Part shown: positions 1-12,400 of the stretch, piece by piece | How positions within the stretch are numbered: the first letter of the stretch is position 1 | How the letters are laid out: every line of letters starts with the position of its first letter | Origin: an uncultured Cellvibrio sp. | GTDB taxonomy: Bacteria; Pseudomonadota; Gammaproteobacteria; Pseudomonadales; Cellvibrionaceae | DNA length: 14,780 nt | Direction: 5' to 3' | Assembly (NCBI GenBank): GCA_937958105.1 | Contig: CALFXJ010000057.1 | Location: forward strand, 1 to 14,780 | The notes under the pieces: generated by a model | Seen by the model: only the letters and a program-made list of their open reading frames with translations | What the model was told of the DNA's origin: nothing | Database searches by the model: none | Translations under genes and position numbers: made by a program

Positions 1-3000
1 CCGGGCTGGCTCCGGTATTGGCGTTAGCGCCGGGGTTGCCGCCGGTGCTGAAGCCGATGCTCAGGTAGTTGCTTTCTTCCTTGTCGTGGTCTTGCAAATC
101 ACTGAAGCCGAGTGTGCGGGTATCGAGGTTCAGGTTGCCGCCGTCGGTGCCGTCATCTTTGACGTTGGCGATAAGGGCGCCGTCCACTTGCGTATGGTTG
201 CCGACCTTGATGTTCACCGACTCGGTGCCAATCAAGCTGGTTTGTTCCGTTACCCACGCGCGGCTGCCGTCGGTTTCGCCGTAGCCGACACTGGCACCAC
301 CGCTCACCCCGGCACCCACAGTAATACTGCCGCTGGCATCCCAGCGCTTGCCGTCTACGCTGCCGGTGTCCTGCAGGGACTCCGCGTGCAGGTTGTTGCC
401 GACGTCCATCTCGAGGTTGCTGGCCAGCAGGCTTGCGCCGCTGATCGTGGTGTCGTTGCCGCTGACCACGGTCAGGTTTTCTTTCGCGGTGATGTGGCTG
501 TTGCGGTGGTTGATGTATTCGCGGTCCAGGTCGTTTTCCCCGGCGCCGACATAGGCGGTAAAGCCGATGCCGTTGCTGCCAAAGTTAATCCCCGCCCCGG
601 CGCTGAGGTGTTCTTCATCCAGCGTTGAGGTGGTGTAGCCCTGCCCGGCCTGGATGATTACGTCGTTGTCGCCTTGCAGGTGGATGTTGCGGTTCGCGGT
701 TAAGTCGCTGCCGGTGATGCTCAGGTCGTTGGTGGCGTGGATGTTGATATCGCGTTCCGCCGTAAAGCTGCTGCCGGTGGTGGTAACGGCGACCTGCTCC
801 AGGTCGGATTCGGCTTTGCTGAAACCGGCGGTCAGGCTGGCGTTGCCTTGCGTGGCTTGCAGGGTGACGCCGACCTGTTGCGAGTCGTGCATCGTATTAA
901 TAGTTTGCGTGTTCTGCGCGTCGTCGATGCGGACATCTTTGCCGTAGATGCCGATGTCCCGCCCGGCAGTCACATTGGTGGCGTTGATGTTGGTGGTATT
1001 ACCCGCGTCCACCGTCACATCGCCACCCGCACTCAGGTTGCTGCCGCGCGCATTCGTTTGTTGGGTGTGCTGTTTATCGCTGGTGGTGGTCTGGCCCAGA
1101 AACGCGCTGCCGCTGGGGGCAACATTGTTCATCGCATCCATTGCACGCATGACTTCGCTGGCGTTGCTGATGGCGTTGTCGCCCTTGCCAATATTGCTGA
1201 TCGCGTCGATCGCCTGGCCGATATTATGGTTGGCGGTTACTGTCAAGCCATCACGGGTGAAACTGCTCTTCGTCTCACTGCCGAGTTGCTCTTCACTTGC
1301 GTTAATCGTGGCATTATTGACCGCTGTCAGGTTCAGGTTGCGACCGGCGTTTACATCGCTGCCGCTCACCAGCAAATCATTACCCGCATTCACCGTCACA
1401 TTGTTACCGGCATTCAGGACACTGCCGGCCACGGTGTTTTGATTTAATTGTTCGCGGTTGCTGCGGGTTTCATTACCGGCGAAGACGCTGATGCCGTTGT
1501 CGTCACCATCCAGCCCGATACCGTCGCGCCGGTTTTTGTGTTCGCTGCCGGCGGACTCGGCATTCTTGCCAGCGGTGATGATGACGTTGCGGCCACCGTC
1601 CAATGACAGGTTATTGCCTGCATCCAGCACACTGCCGACTACGTTGACATCCTGCGCGGCGTTGCCGGTGATGTTGTTGCCCGCAAGGATCACACTCGCG
1701 GCGTTGGTGCTGGCCGTGCCATCGGTTTTGTTCTCGCGCTCTTTGCTGAAGGACACAAAGTCGCTGCTGATATCAACACCGAACGATTTTTTATGGGTTT
1801 TGCTTTCGCTGAAGCTGTCGTCCTGCAGGGCAAGGATATTGAGGTTGCCTGCTTCGTTCGTGAGGCCCGCGTGCATTTCCACCGAATTGTCAGCGGCGAC
1901 TGTGCTGCCCGCCACGGTGAGGTTGTTACCGGATAACAACACCGCGTCGTTACCGGCATCGATCATGCTGCCAATTTGTATCGTATGCGCTTGCGTATCG
2001 CTGCGGCCTTTGCCGGTTAAACCGCCGAAGCCGGATTTTTTCTTTTCATGTACCTCAAGGTGTTCTTCGGTGTTAGCGGTGATCAGGATGTTTTCACCCG
2101 CGCCGACGATCACATCACCACCACCCTGCAAGGTGCTGCCGTGCAACAGCACGTTGCGGCTGTCCTGCAGAGCAATGCTGCCGTCTTCTTTATTCAATGC
2201 GGCATTCACAGTGACGTTGCCACCGGCGATCACCGCACTGCCAACATTAGTGGTGTGCAGTGTTTCATCGAGGCTGGTTTTGCTACGCCCAAACGATTTT
2301 TTCTTTTTCTCGTATTCGTAGTGGTATTCCGAATCGTTCACGGCGACCAGATTGGTATCGCGTTCGGCATGGAGCGACGCATCACCCTGTACGGTGAGGG
2401 TACTGCCGATCATGTTGATATCCTGCCCGGCTTTCAGGCTCGCATCACCACCGGCCGTGAGTGTTGTCTGTACGTGTGTGACGGTGCTGTTGATGCTGTC
2501 GTAGCGCTTGCGATGGGTTTCGCTGTGAGTGGAGTCGGCTACCGCTTCCAGATTGATGTCGCGGGTTGCGGCGAGGTCGATGCTGCCTCCGGCAGCAACT
2601 GTGGTACCAAGGAGGGTCAGGTCTCGTCCTGCGTTCATGGTCATGTCACCACCGGCAGCGAGGCTGCTGCCGACGTGTTCGACACGGCTGCTCTGGTTGG
2701 TTTTTCCGTTGTAATCCTGGCCCACAAAATGAATTTCGTTCGCGGCATTTTCCACACGGATATCGCGCGCGGCGTTCAGGCTCATGTCATTGCCGCTGCG
2801 CAGGTTGCTCGCAGTGAGCAGCAGATCGCGGCCTGAATCCAGCGTCATATCGCCACCAGCACTGATACGTGGTGCAGTGCCGACGGTCACGCGGGTGGTG
2901 CGACCTTCGGTTTCAGTCGTAATGGCAGTGCGGTTGCTGATGTCGCCTTCGCGGGTAATCAAGGAGAGGTTGCGGCCGGATTCAATACTTCCGACCCGTT

Positions 3001-3475
3001 CGCCGGTTTTGTCAGTGACAACCGTGTTGATGATGTCCCGTTGCGCAATCGCCACCAGATCGCGGTCTGCGCTTAATGATCCACTGTTGACGAGGCTGCC
3101 GGTTTCAGATTTCAGTAACAAATCACCGCCGGCAATACGGCTGTCGTTGTTGATATCACCACGGGAAATCAGCTGTACGCTGCCATTGCGGCCAGAGGCA
3201 ATAGTGCCACTGTTGCCCAGCTTATCGCGCGTATTGGTGATGCTGCCGGCCTCCAGTACCACAAAGTTTTCTGCACTGATGGTACCGGTATTCTGCAGTA
3301 CTTCCTGCGTACGCAATGTCAGGTCGTGCTGACCGATTAACCTGCCGGTGTTGGTGATACCGCGATCTGCGGATAGCTGTACACTCTGACCAGACATCAA
3401 CGCGCCCTTATTGTCCAGGTCGCCTGCTCTTGCTGCACTGGCGTAGTACACAGGTGCTAGAACTTTTTCACCGTT
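1..3475 (-). repeat. FHA-2 repeat region of TpsA, running off the window
   Basis: Residues 3183-4340. The repeats follow the Fil_haemagg_2 style: GGDMTLDSGRDLLLTASNL and GSVLNAGNNVTVNAGNDLLV units alternate with charged insertions. Insertions include YHYEYEKKKKSFGRSK (about 2287-2332), KKKSGFGG (about 2025-2050), THKKSFG (about 1781-1800) and HKNRRDGIG. Near the edge are AWVTEQTSLIGTESVNIKVG, HTQVDGALIAN and LGFSDLQDHDKEESNYLSIG, the usual string late in CdiA FHA-2 (WVxxQT, GAxIAN, LGFSDLxDxDK). The pretoxin and C-terminal effector are therefore expected within the next few kilobases left of base 1. In the CdiA model FHA-2 helps move the toxin across the target outer membrane. Confidence 0.88.
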
Positions 3476-6400
3476 CACCTCTTGTTCCACCAGCCATACG
3501 ATGTCATGAGTCAGCTGAGCTACCTGCTCAGCGCTGAGTGCAATACCGATGCTGAGTTCCAGCGCTTCGTTCGCAGCGATGGCGTTGTCCATCAGATATT
3601 TAAACTGCGCTTCATCACTTGTGAAAGCGAGGCCGGTATTCTGATCAGTAAGGTAGCGTTGGCCGAACAAATTGAACAAGCCGTCACGCAGCAAACGGGT
3701 TTCATAAAACGCATCACCCAGACGACGCTGGAGATCTGCGGGATCAAAGCCGAGGCGACTCAATAAGTAATCGGTACCGATAAAGTTCAGGTAATTCGTC
3801 AGGATGGGATTGGTCTCCACGAGATACTGGCTCTGCGGTGTTGTATTCACTACAAACATGCCGTTGTTGGTCGGCAGTTGTAGGTTCTGCGCAGGATTGT
3901 AGGAGATGACCTCCGGCACACTTGTGCCACTACCATTATCGGCTGGTGGTGTTATCGGATTGAGTACAGGTTGCGCCGCAGGATCAAGTGGATCCACGGC
4001 TGGATTCTGTGTGGTAACCGGCGCTGCACCCGTGTTATCAATGACAGCAACGGGAAGATCACCGGCGCCACCACTGCCCAACACAACCGGTGCATTATTG
4101 CTGCTGGCGTTTTCTATGGAGACCGTACTGCCGTTCAGGCTGGCGGTGCCGGCCTCGCTGGTCACCGCATCAACACTGACACGCCTTCCATCAAGCTGCG
4201 CTGCATTATTGTTGCTGCTGACCTGCTCAACTGCGTCCAGGGCGCGATCGATCGTTTTATCAGTCGCGCTGCTGTTGATATCCAGGTTACTGACATTTCC
4301 GAACTGTTGCGCCGATGCCTCGGCGGTCACCTCATTATCAAGGTTCACCAGCTCCTGAGAAACAGCGGAAAGTTCGAGGCCTTTTGCGGTTTCAGTGAAC
4401 GCCTGTTCGGAAATTTCTACCGCGTTGTTGACGTGGCTGTGGTCTGCGAGCACGAAAGGGGTACGCGTTGGGGAGACCTTGCCGTCCAGCGTACGATGCA
4501 CATCCACGTTTTGCAGCGTACCGGAAAAGTTGCCGGTAAGATTGCCGCCGGCCTGAATCGTGGAAGCAACGGTGGTGAAACTGTCGAGCCAGATTTGATC
4601 GGGGAAGAAAAAGCCTAAAAATATGGTATCGGGAACATTATTATAAGGAGGCAGAGGCCCCCAATCATTTGAATCTGGCAACAGTACCGGATTTTCCTTC
4701 CAAGAACAGGAAGTAAAAGCCCCACAGGTATTTCCCTCATCAACTCCTTTAATATAACTTTCGAACACGGTTTGATAGGTAGCATCTGTAACTGGATTAC
4801 TGTATATAAGTCTATCTTCCGCCTGAAAGACTCTGGTGCCATCGAAAGCCTTAACATCAAGAACATATACGTTGTCATTTAAAGGTAATATACCAACAAT
4901 CTCAATGACCCCATGTAACATGCCGGCCTGCAATCCACCTTGATACCGACGGACATTGCAGTATCCATTGTCATAACAATAGACACCCTCCCCTCCCAGA
5001 GAAAGATAATACTCTTCCCGACTGTCATACCCAAACTTATACGCCTCGTTCACCAACGACCCGCCTTCCATATGCAGGTTTCCATCCGCTGCGATCAGGC
5101 TGATGGAGTTGTGAATAGTGTTTGCATTCAACACCATATTTCCGCCAGCGAGGATAGATGCCATACCGGAATCGGTGAGCATCTTGCCATTGTTGTCGAC
5201 CGTATAATCCGCTCGCTGGTTAATTAACTGGTTGGTGTAGATACTGATATTGCCGTTAAGGGATTCGATAGTGCCGGATGTATTTAACAGACCAGTGTTT
5301 CTTGCCAAACCGGCATTTCGCGCGATGGTGATATTGTTGAGCGCAAAGATGTTTGCCTGGGTGTAGTTATTTACCTGTCCTGTTGCATATAAATTCAGGT
5401 TATTTTGCGCAAACAGCAAGCTGCGGTTGTTCAGGTTGCCACTGATGGTCGTGGTGAGATTTCTGCCCGCTGCCACAGCGCCATTGTTGTTCAACGTCTG
5501 GGCGCCAAGAATGACATCCTGGTCTGCGAAAATCTGACCGGCATTGTTGATCAGGCCACTGAAGCTCAGATTCAGCAAGTTACCCGCGCTGATAACAGCA
5601 TTATTTTCGTTGGTGAGATTAACACCGCTCAGACCCAGATCACTAAGGGTTGATAATGTACCTCTGTTCGTGATGCTTCCAGTGGTGTTAATGGTCAGGC
5701 CACCCTGGGTGATCAATTGATTACCAACACCATTAATCAGGTCGCCTTGGGTATTTATAACCAGAGCGCCTGCTGCATTCAGCAGCCCGCCATTCAGCGT
5801 GAAACTTGGCAGGTTAAGCGTCAGGGTTTTCTGAGATTGAATGCTGCCGCCGGTGTTACTCAATGAGCCTGTACTGACAGTGACATCTCCCTCACTGAAC
5901 ATGGTACCGCTGTTGTTGTTGAGCGTAGAAACATCAACTTCCAGACTGTTAGCGCCAGAGGCCAGTATTTTTCCCGACGAGTTATTGATTGTTGTACCCG
6001 TGAGTGCCACATGTTCTGCGCCGATGTAACCTGCTTCGCCATTGAACAGATTGTTGAGCAGTTGCGTAAAATTCTCGATCGACAGCCGGTCTTCAGCCAG
6101 CAGATTTCCACCACTGTTGTTGATACTTGCCGCGCTGACGGTCAGCTCTCCATCGCCTGTATGGCCGATAAGTCCGGCACGGTTATCTATCAACGTTCCC
6201 GCTGTAACCCTGCTGTTGCCACCTACAACGATGCTGCCTGTCTGATTATTCAAGGTCCCACTGGCATGGACATTGGAGTTGCCACTGGTGCTTAAGATTT
6301 TTGCTTCGTTGCTGTTAATGATGTTGCCGGCCGCAACCTTGACATCTATGGCTTGCGTGGCCCCAATCTCGCTGGCGTTATTGGTGATTCCGCTTTGCGC

Positions 6401-9400
6401 ATCAAGCGTCAGGCCAGTTTGAGCGTTGACCTTAGCTGCATTGCTGTTGGCAAGGCTGTTCACCTGCAGTTCCAATGCACCAGAACTGGTAATGAGCCCC
6501 GCATCGTTCGTCAGTGCACCGCGGGTTTCGAGTCGCAATACCCCGGTGCCGGCGTGAATAATGCTGCTGGTGTTGTTAATACTCTGGGCTGTGATGGTGG
6601 CAGTTTGTGCTCTGGTTTGAATAATGCCGCTGTTATTCACGGCACCACTGACATCAATCAAGAGGCTGTCGACCACATTGCTTAATGCGGAAAGAATACC
6701 CCAGTCGCTGCCCACCGACTGATGGTTGTTGATCTGAGCCAGTGTCAACGTGAGCGTGTCTGCTTCAATGATGCCGTCGGTATTATTCAGATCGCCGCCG
6801 GTGATACTGATATTGTCTGCATAGATCTGGCCTTGATGATTGCTGATAGCCGGAGCTGCCAGTGCAATATCAGAGACACTTTCCAACAGGCCATTCTCGT
6901 TGTCGACCTCTTCGCTGGCCGTGATACCCAGCGAGCCACTGCCTGCATGTGTGATGCGTCCGGCGTGGTTGGACAGCGCAGCCACCGTGAGAATGAAATC
7001 TCGTGCATTGGTTTCGATAACGCCACCGTTGTTATTCAGGGAATTTACAACGGTCCAGGTGATGTCACCCCGACCTGCACTCACAAGATAACCGTCAGCG
7101 TTGCTGAAGCTGCCTGCCTGCAGGTTAATGTCCCCACCAGCATCCAGAGTTCCCTGGTCATTGTTCAGTGCATCCTGCACATCGAGATTCACAGCGCCTA
7201 CGGCAGCAATAATTCCCTGAGCGTTACTCACTTGATCTGCGGCGACATTCAACTGCCCACTGGATTCCAAGGTGCCTGTATTAGCCAGCGCCTCCAGTAC
7301 CTCAACCCGCAGCACACCCTTACCTGCATGGTATATCGCGTTGCTGTTGTTGAGTTGTCCTGCCGACACATACGCTGACTGGGCACGGGTTTGTATAACT
7401 CCGGCATTGTGTAAGTTGCCTGTCACGCTCAACCATAAATCGTCAGCACTGGTACCCAGCGCGGTGATCAGCCCGGCCAGATTGTTGCCAGCTCCAACGT
7501 TATTGATCAGATCACCACTGATATCCATGCGCAAACGATCAGCGTCGATGGTGCCGCCGCTGTTATCCAGGATATCCGCGTTAATCTGAATGTTTTGTGC
7601 GGTCAGCTGTGCTTCACGGTTATCAATGCGATCAGCGTTGATGGACAGCTTCGCGTTACTGGTTACGCTGGCATGGTTGTTCAGTTCATCCGCTGTTACC
7701 GTCAACTCACCTGTACCCGCGTGCATGATCGCAGCGGCGTTATCGTTATTCAGCTGTTCAGCGGCGATAGAAAAATTGGCTGCGTTGGTTTGAACCACAC
7801 CGCCATTGTTGTCCAATGTACCGGTCAGGTTTATTGCGCTGTCTGCAGTTCCGGCAGCAGTAATGTAGCCAGTGTTTTGCAGCGCACCACCCGAGATGCT
7901 CAATGCGCCTGCGGCGTCGAGATCGCCGCTGTTGATCAATGTCTGCAGGACATCGATTTGCAGATCACCACCGGCTGCGATGAGGCCTGAGTTGAAGACC
8001 TCTGCAGCGTTCAGCTGCTGTGTTCCGTTACTGTCAATGCGATATTGATTATTGAATTCACTCTGCACATCAAGACGCAACACACCAAAACCGGCGTGTA
8101 AGATGCGGCCGGTGTTATTGATTTCACCTACTGTTATTGTTGTGCTGTCGGCGTTGGTCTGGATATTTCCGCTGTTATTCAGGGTGCCGTCAACACGGAT
8201 CACCATACTGTCGGGTGCGGTATCCAGCGCACTGATGCCGGCTGTGGCCGTATCTGAAATATTGTCAAGATTGCCGGTTAAACGAATGTCCAGTCGATCC
8301 GCATCCACGGAGCCGTCGCGGTTGTCCAGGTTCGTACCAGCAATTTCGAGAGTAGCCGCACTGATCGTACCGGCATGGTTGCTGATCTGCTGCACGCTAA
8401 GCGCAAGCTGATTGTTGCTGACCACAGAGCCGGAGGCGTTATCCAGTGCTGTTGCTGTCAAGGCCAATACGCCCGCGCCGGCATGAAGAATATTTCCGCC
8501 GCTGTTATCAAGCTCATCGGTACTGATAATCAAGCTATCCGCATTTGCCTGAATCACCCCGCCTGTATTGCGCAAGGTATCAGCAACAGTAATTTGACTG
8601 TTACCAGTGCCGGCCGCCGTCACTGTACCGGTCTGATTGTCGAAAGTTTCCGCCGTTATGTTGATGGTCGATCCACTATCCAGTGTGCTGCTGTTGATCA
8701 ATGTTCCAGCCGTAAGATTCATGGTGCCGCTGGTGGCAATAAGGTTGCTGTTGGTGAGTGCGGCAGCTTCGGCAACCAGGTCTCCATTGCTTTCCAGTAC
8801 GCCGGTGTTGGTCCACGCCTGCTGCACATCCAGCCGCAGCACACCGAAGCCTGCATGCAGCACCTGACCCTGGTTAACAAAATCTCCGGCGTTAATCGCT
8901 GCCGTCTGGGCGTTGGTGCCGATATAACCGCCATTATTCAGCAGACCAGCAATGGTCAATGTCAGAGCATTCTCTGTACTGCCCAGCGCAATCAGTTCAC
9001 CACCGTTATTATTTACAAGGTCACCGGTCAGGTTGACCTTCAATTGATCTGAGTCGACAGTACCCGCGCTGTTATCCAGCTGGTTGCCGCTGATGTCTAT
9101 TGAGGTCGCGCTCAGATTGCCTGACTGGTTATCAAGATCGGCCACTGCCATAACCAATGCCTGATTACTGGCAATCTGGCCATGACTGTTGATCAGCCCC
9201 GCTGCTTCGATCTGCAGCGTCTCACTGCCGGCGTGCAGCAGTTTTCCGCTGCTGTTCATTACCGTTTCAGCTACGACAGTCAATGTTGCAGCATTGGTCT
9301 GGACCAGCCCATCCGTGTTATTCAGGACATTGCTGACAGTAATGTTACTGTCAGCGATACCGCTCGCCAGGAGGAGGCCATCGCGGTTATCCAGATCCGC

Positions 9401-12400
9401 CGCATCGATCTGGACATAGCCCAGGCTATCCAGAGTGCCGCCGTGATTATTCAGCATGCCAAACGTCGTTATATCGAGAAGATTGGCGGCTGCAATGAGG
9501 TTACTGTTATCGATATTTTCCGCACGCAGCATCAGGCTGCCGTTAGTTTCAATACGATTCTCGTTATTGAGTGCCTGCAGCACGTCCAGTCGTAAAACAC
9601 CGGTGCCTCCATGGACGAGCCGACCAGTGTTGCTGATGTTTTGTGCGGATATCTGTGCAGATGAAGCATTTGTGCCAAGTGTGCCTGCGTTACGCAACAA
9701 TCCTTGGAGAGAGATGACAAGTCCATTGGCTGTTGAACCTTGCGCTGCTAGATAGGCATTGCCGTCGTTGAGCAAGTCGCCAGCCAGAGAAATATTGACC
9801 GTATCACCGTCAATTACACCATCCAGGTTATTAAGACTCTCGCCTTCAATGACAATATTCTCGGCAGCTATGCGGCCCTGTTGATTCCGGACAGCAGCAT
9901 CGCTGATGCGCAATTCCGCATTACTGATAATTTCCCCGGACTGGTTGCTGATGTCAGCTGCCGTCAGCTGTGAAAGCACCGCCCCGGCGTGCAGAATTTT
10001 TCCCTGATTGTTCGTGATGCTATCAGCCTGGATTGCAAGATTGTCTGCATTGGTTTGAATAAGCCCCGCCGTGTTCACCAATGCTGCGGCTTGAATATTC
10101 ATGTCGGCTGAGCCAGAGCTCAGGACCACACCTTGAGTATTGTCTATATTGTCTGCGGTTAAACCCAAGCCCGCTGCTGTCTCTATTCGCCCGCTTTGGT
10201 TATTTACGAAACCGGTTGCGTTAATCACCAGTTCATTCAGGCTGCTGATCAATCCGACCTGGTTATCCAGCTGCATCGTGGTCAGAGCAAGAATGCCATT
10301 GCCGTAGAGCTTGCCGCCTGCGTTGTTAAACAGATCCGTCAGCAGCTCAAATCGGCCGGTACCCAGGTGCTGAATGCGGCCGTCAGCGTTATTCAGGGCT
10401 GCCAGTGAGAGACTGTTATTCATGGCAGTCGACTGAATCAAGCCACCGGTGTTATCCAGCTCACCTGTTACCGATAGAGACAAGCTGTTGTCCTGAGTGC
10501 CGGTTGCCAGTATTTTTCCCTCTGTGCCATCGCTGGCTGCGCGATTACTTAAGTCGCCACTCACCGTAAGCGTCAACTGGCTGGCTTCGAGGGTACCGCC
10601 CTCGTTGTTAATGTGATTTGCACGCGCCTGTAGATTTGTTGTGTAGATGTCGCCATGCTGGTTATCGAACTGATCTGCTTCAATGTCGATGCTGCTGTTA
10701 CTGATGATCTGTCCGCGCTGGTTCGTTAAAGTGGCAGAGGTTGCGACTGACAACCTCTCATCACCAAAATGAGCAATAACACCCGACTCATTATTCAATG
10801 ATTCCGCTGTAAGGAGCGTCGTGTCGGCATTGGATTTAATCGAACCGCCGCTGTTGTCCAGGGTGCCAGCGACGGCAATTTCGCTGTCTGCCGTGCCGGT
10901 TATGCGGATTTCACCTTCGCTGTTAATCAGCTCCTGTACCTGCAGCTGAAGATGCTCCGATTGCAACAGACCGGACCGATTGCTAAATGATCCGGTCGTC
11001 TGCAGGGTTAACTCTGCTGCGAATATTTCCCCAGTGGTATTGTTCAAGCCACGGCTGGTTATCGCCATGACCGCATCACTGGAGAGCTGACCACGCAGGT
11101 TAGCTATACTGTTGGCGATCGCCAGCTCCAGACGATCCTTGCCATACAGAATTCCGTCGTCGTTAAACAGATTATCCGCCGTAACCAGCAGACTGCCTTC
11201 GCTGCCGAACTGTCCACCGCGATTATCAAAGTCACCGGTGATATTCAATTCAAAGATGCCGGTACCACTGTGAAACAAATAGCCACTGCGGTTATCCAAT
11301 CCACCCAGATTCAACACCAGGTCGGCATCTTCACGAATATAAAAGCCGTTCTGGTTGTTGAATGTACCCTGCAGATTGAGAGAGGAATCCGATGAGTTGA
11401 TGACGCCGCCCGCGTTGGACAGCGTCCCTTCGCCTTCAATCAGGATGCCACCGCCAGCGCTGATATTGCCTTTGGCGTTAGTCAGTTCCTCGGCAATGGC
11501 AACATGTACATCTGCCCCGGCAGACAGCAGTCCCGCCGTATTATTAAATTGGCCGAAATGTCCGGTGAGATTCGCGGAACCGGAAAAGAGCGCACCGTAG
11601 CTGTTATCAAAATAATCCGATGCGGTAACCGTGAGCTCCTGCCCTGCAGCAATGACAGCGTTATTATTGGAAGCAGTGACCGTGCGCAGTAACAAATTTT
11701 TATCTGCCTGAATCGTCGCTTCAGGACGGTTTTCCAGGTGATTGACAACAATATTCGCTGCACCGGTGGATAACACATCACCGCTATTGATCCAGCTGTT
11801 CTGCGCGATAGCGAGCAGCAAACCATCCTTCAGGTAGTTACCATTACTGTCAAAGCCGGTGAGCAGTTGTGCGCTGGTTTCAATATCGATTGCGCGCAGA
11901 TCTATTTCGCTGGTACCGGCCACTATGTCGCCGGTAAGGCGCAGGGTTTTACCGGCAATGGCGTCGATGATATTTGCATTCAGGTTATCGCGCAGTGTGA
12001 CATCACCATTAAAGCTGGATATCGCAAGACGTTCCTTGGCGGACGCTTTGTTGACAATAATATTGCCGTCCGCCGTTAACACTATGTCTCCGGTCGCGGC
12101 AGCCATATCACCAGCCACACGCACCCCTACACCACTCTCAGTGCCCGCCATGGTGATAGCGTTGACGTACATGCCACCCAGAGCAGCCACGTCCAGCGCG
12201 AACTCCGGTGAATCTTCCGCGTCTTTGTCCAGCGCGGTGGGACGACCCGTCGCATAATCAACCCGGTTTTTGCCAAGGGCCATGGCGACTTTCTGTGCGT
12301 GCAGCTGCGCATTGATCTGTGCGGATCGCGCAATGATGTCCAGATGTTTGACACTGGTGGCATTAAGCCCCATGCCCTGAACAATGAAACTGCCGCTGTC

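Noticed and set aside
2292..2312. T-rich run as a terminator or frameshift site
   Set aside because: It encodes the KKKKSFG stretch in frame, the tpsA frame continues on both sides, and no stem precedes it.
86..2836. Long open frames on the plus strand (for example 86-628, 737-1447, 2048-2836)
   Set aside because: They lie antisense to the FHA-2 part of tpsA. Their stop-free length follows from the repetitive Asn/Gly/Ala/Val codons of the opposite strand, and they show no recognisable domain.
4615..4878. Minus-strand frame of 87 codons in the AT-rich island
   Set aside because: It overlaps the continuous tpsA frame in another phase. The tpsA phase gives the coherent cysteine-containing segment that links smoothly to both flanks.
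3906..9755. Further plus-strand open frames across the FHA-1 and linker regions
   Set aside because: Antisense shadows of tpsA, repeating with the same period as the coding repeats. No ribosome binding sites or family signatures were seen.
6161..11272. Regular repeats as a CRISPR array or DNA satellite
   Set aside because: Repeats are in phase with one open frame, conserved at protein level and diverged at DNA level, with no constant repeat-spacer structure.
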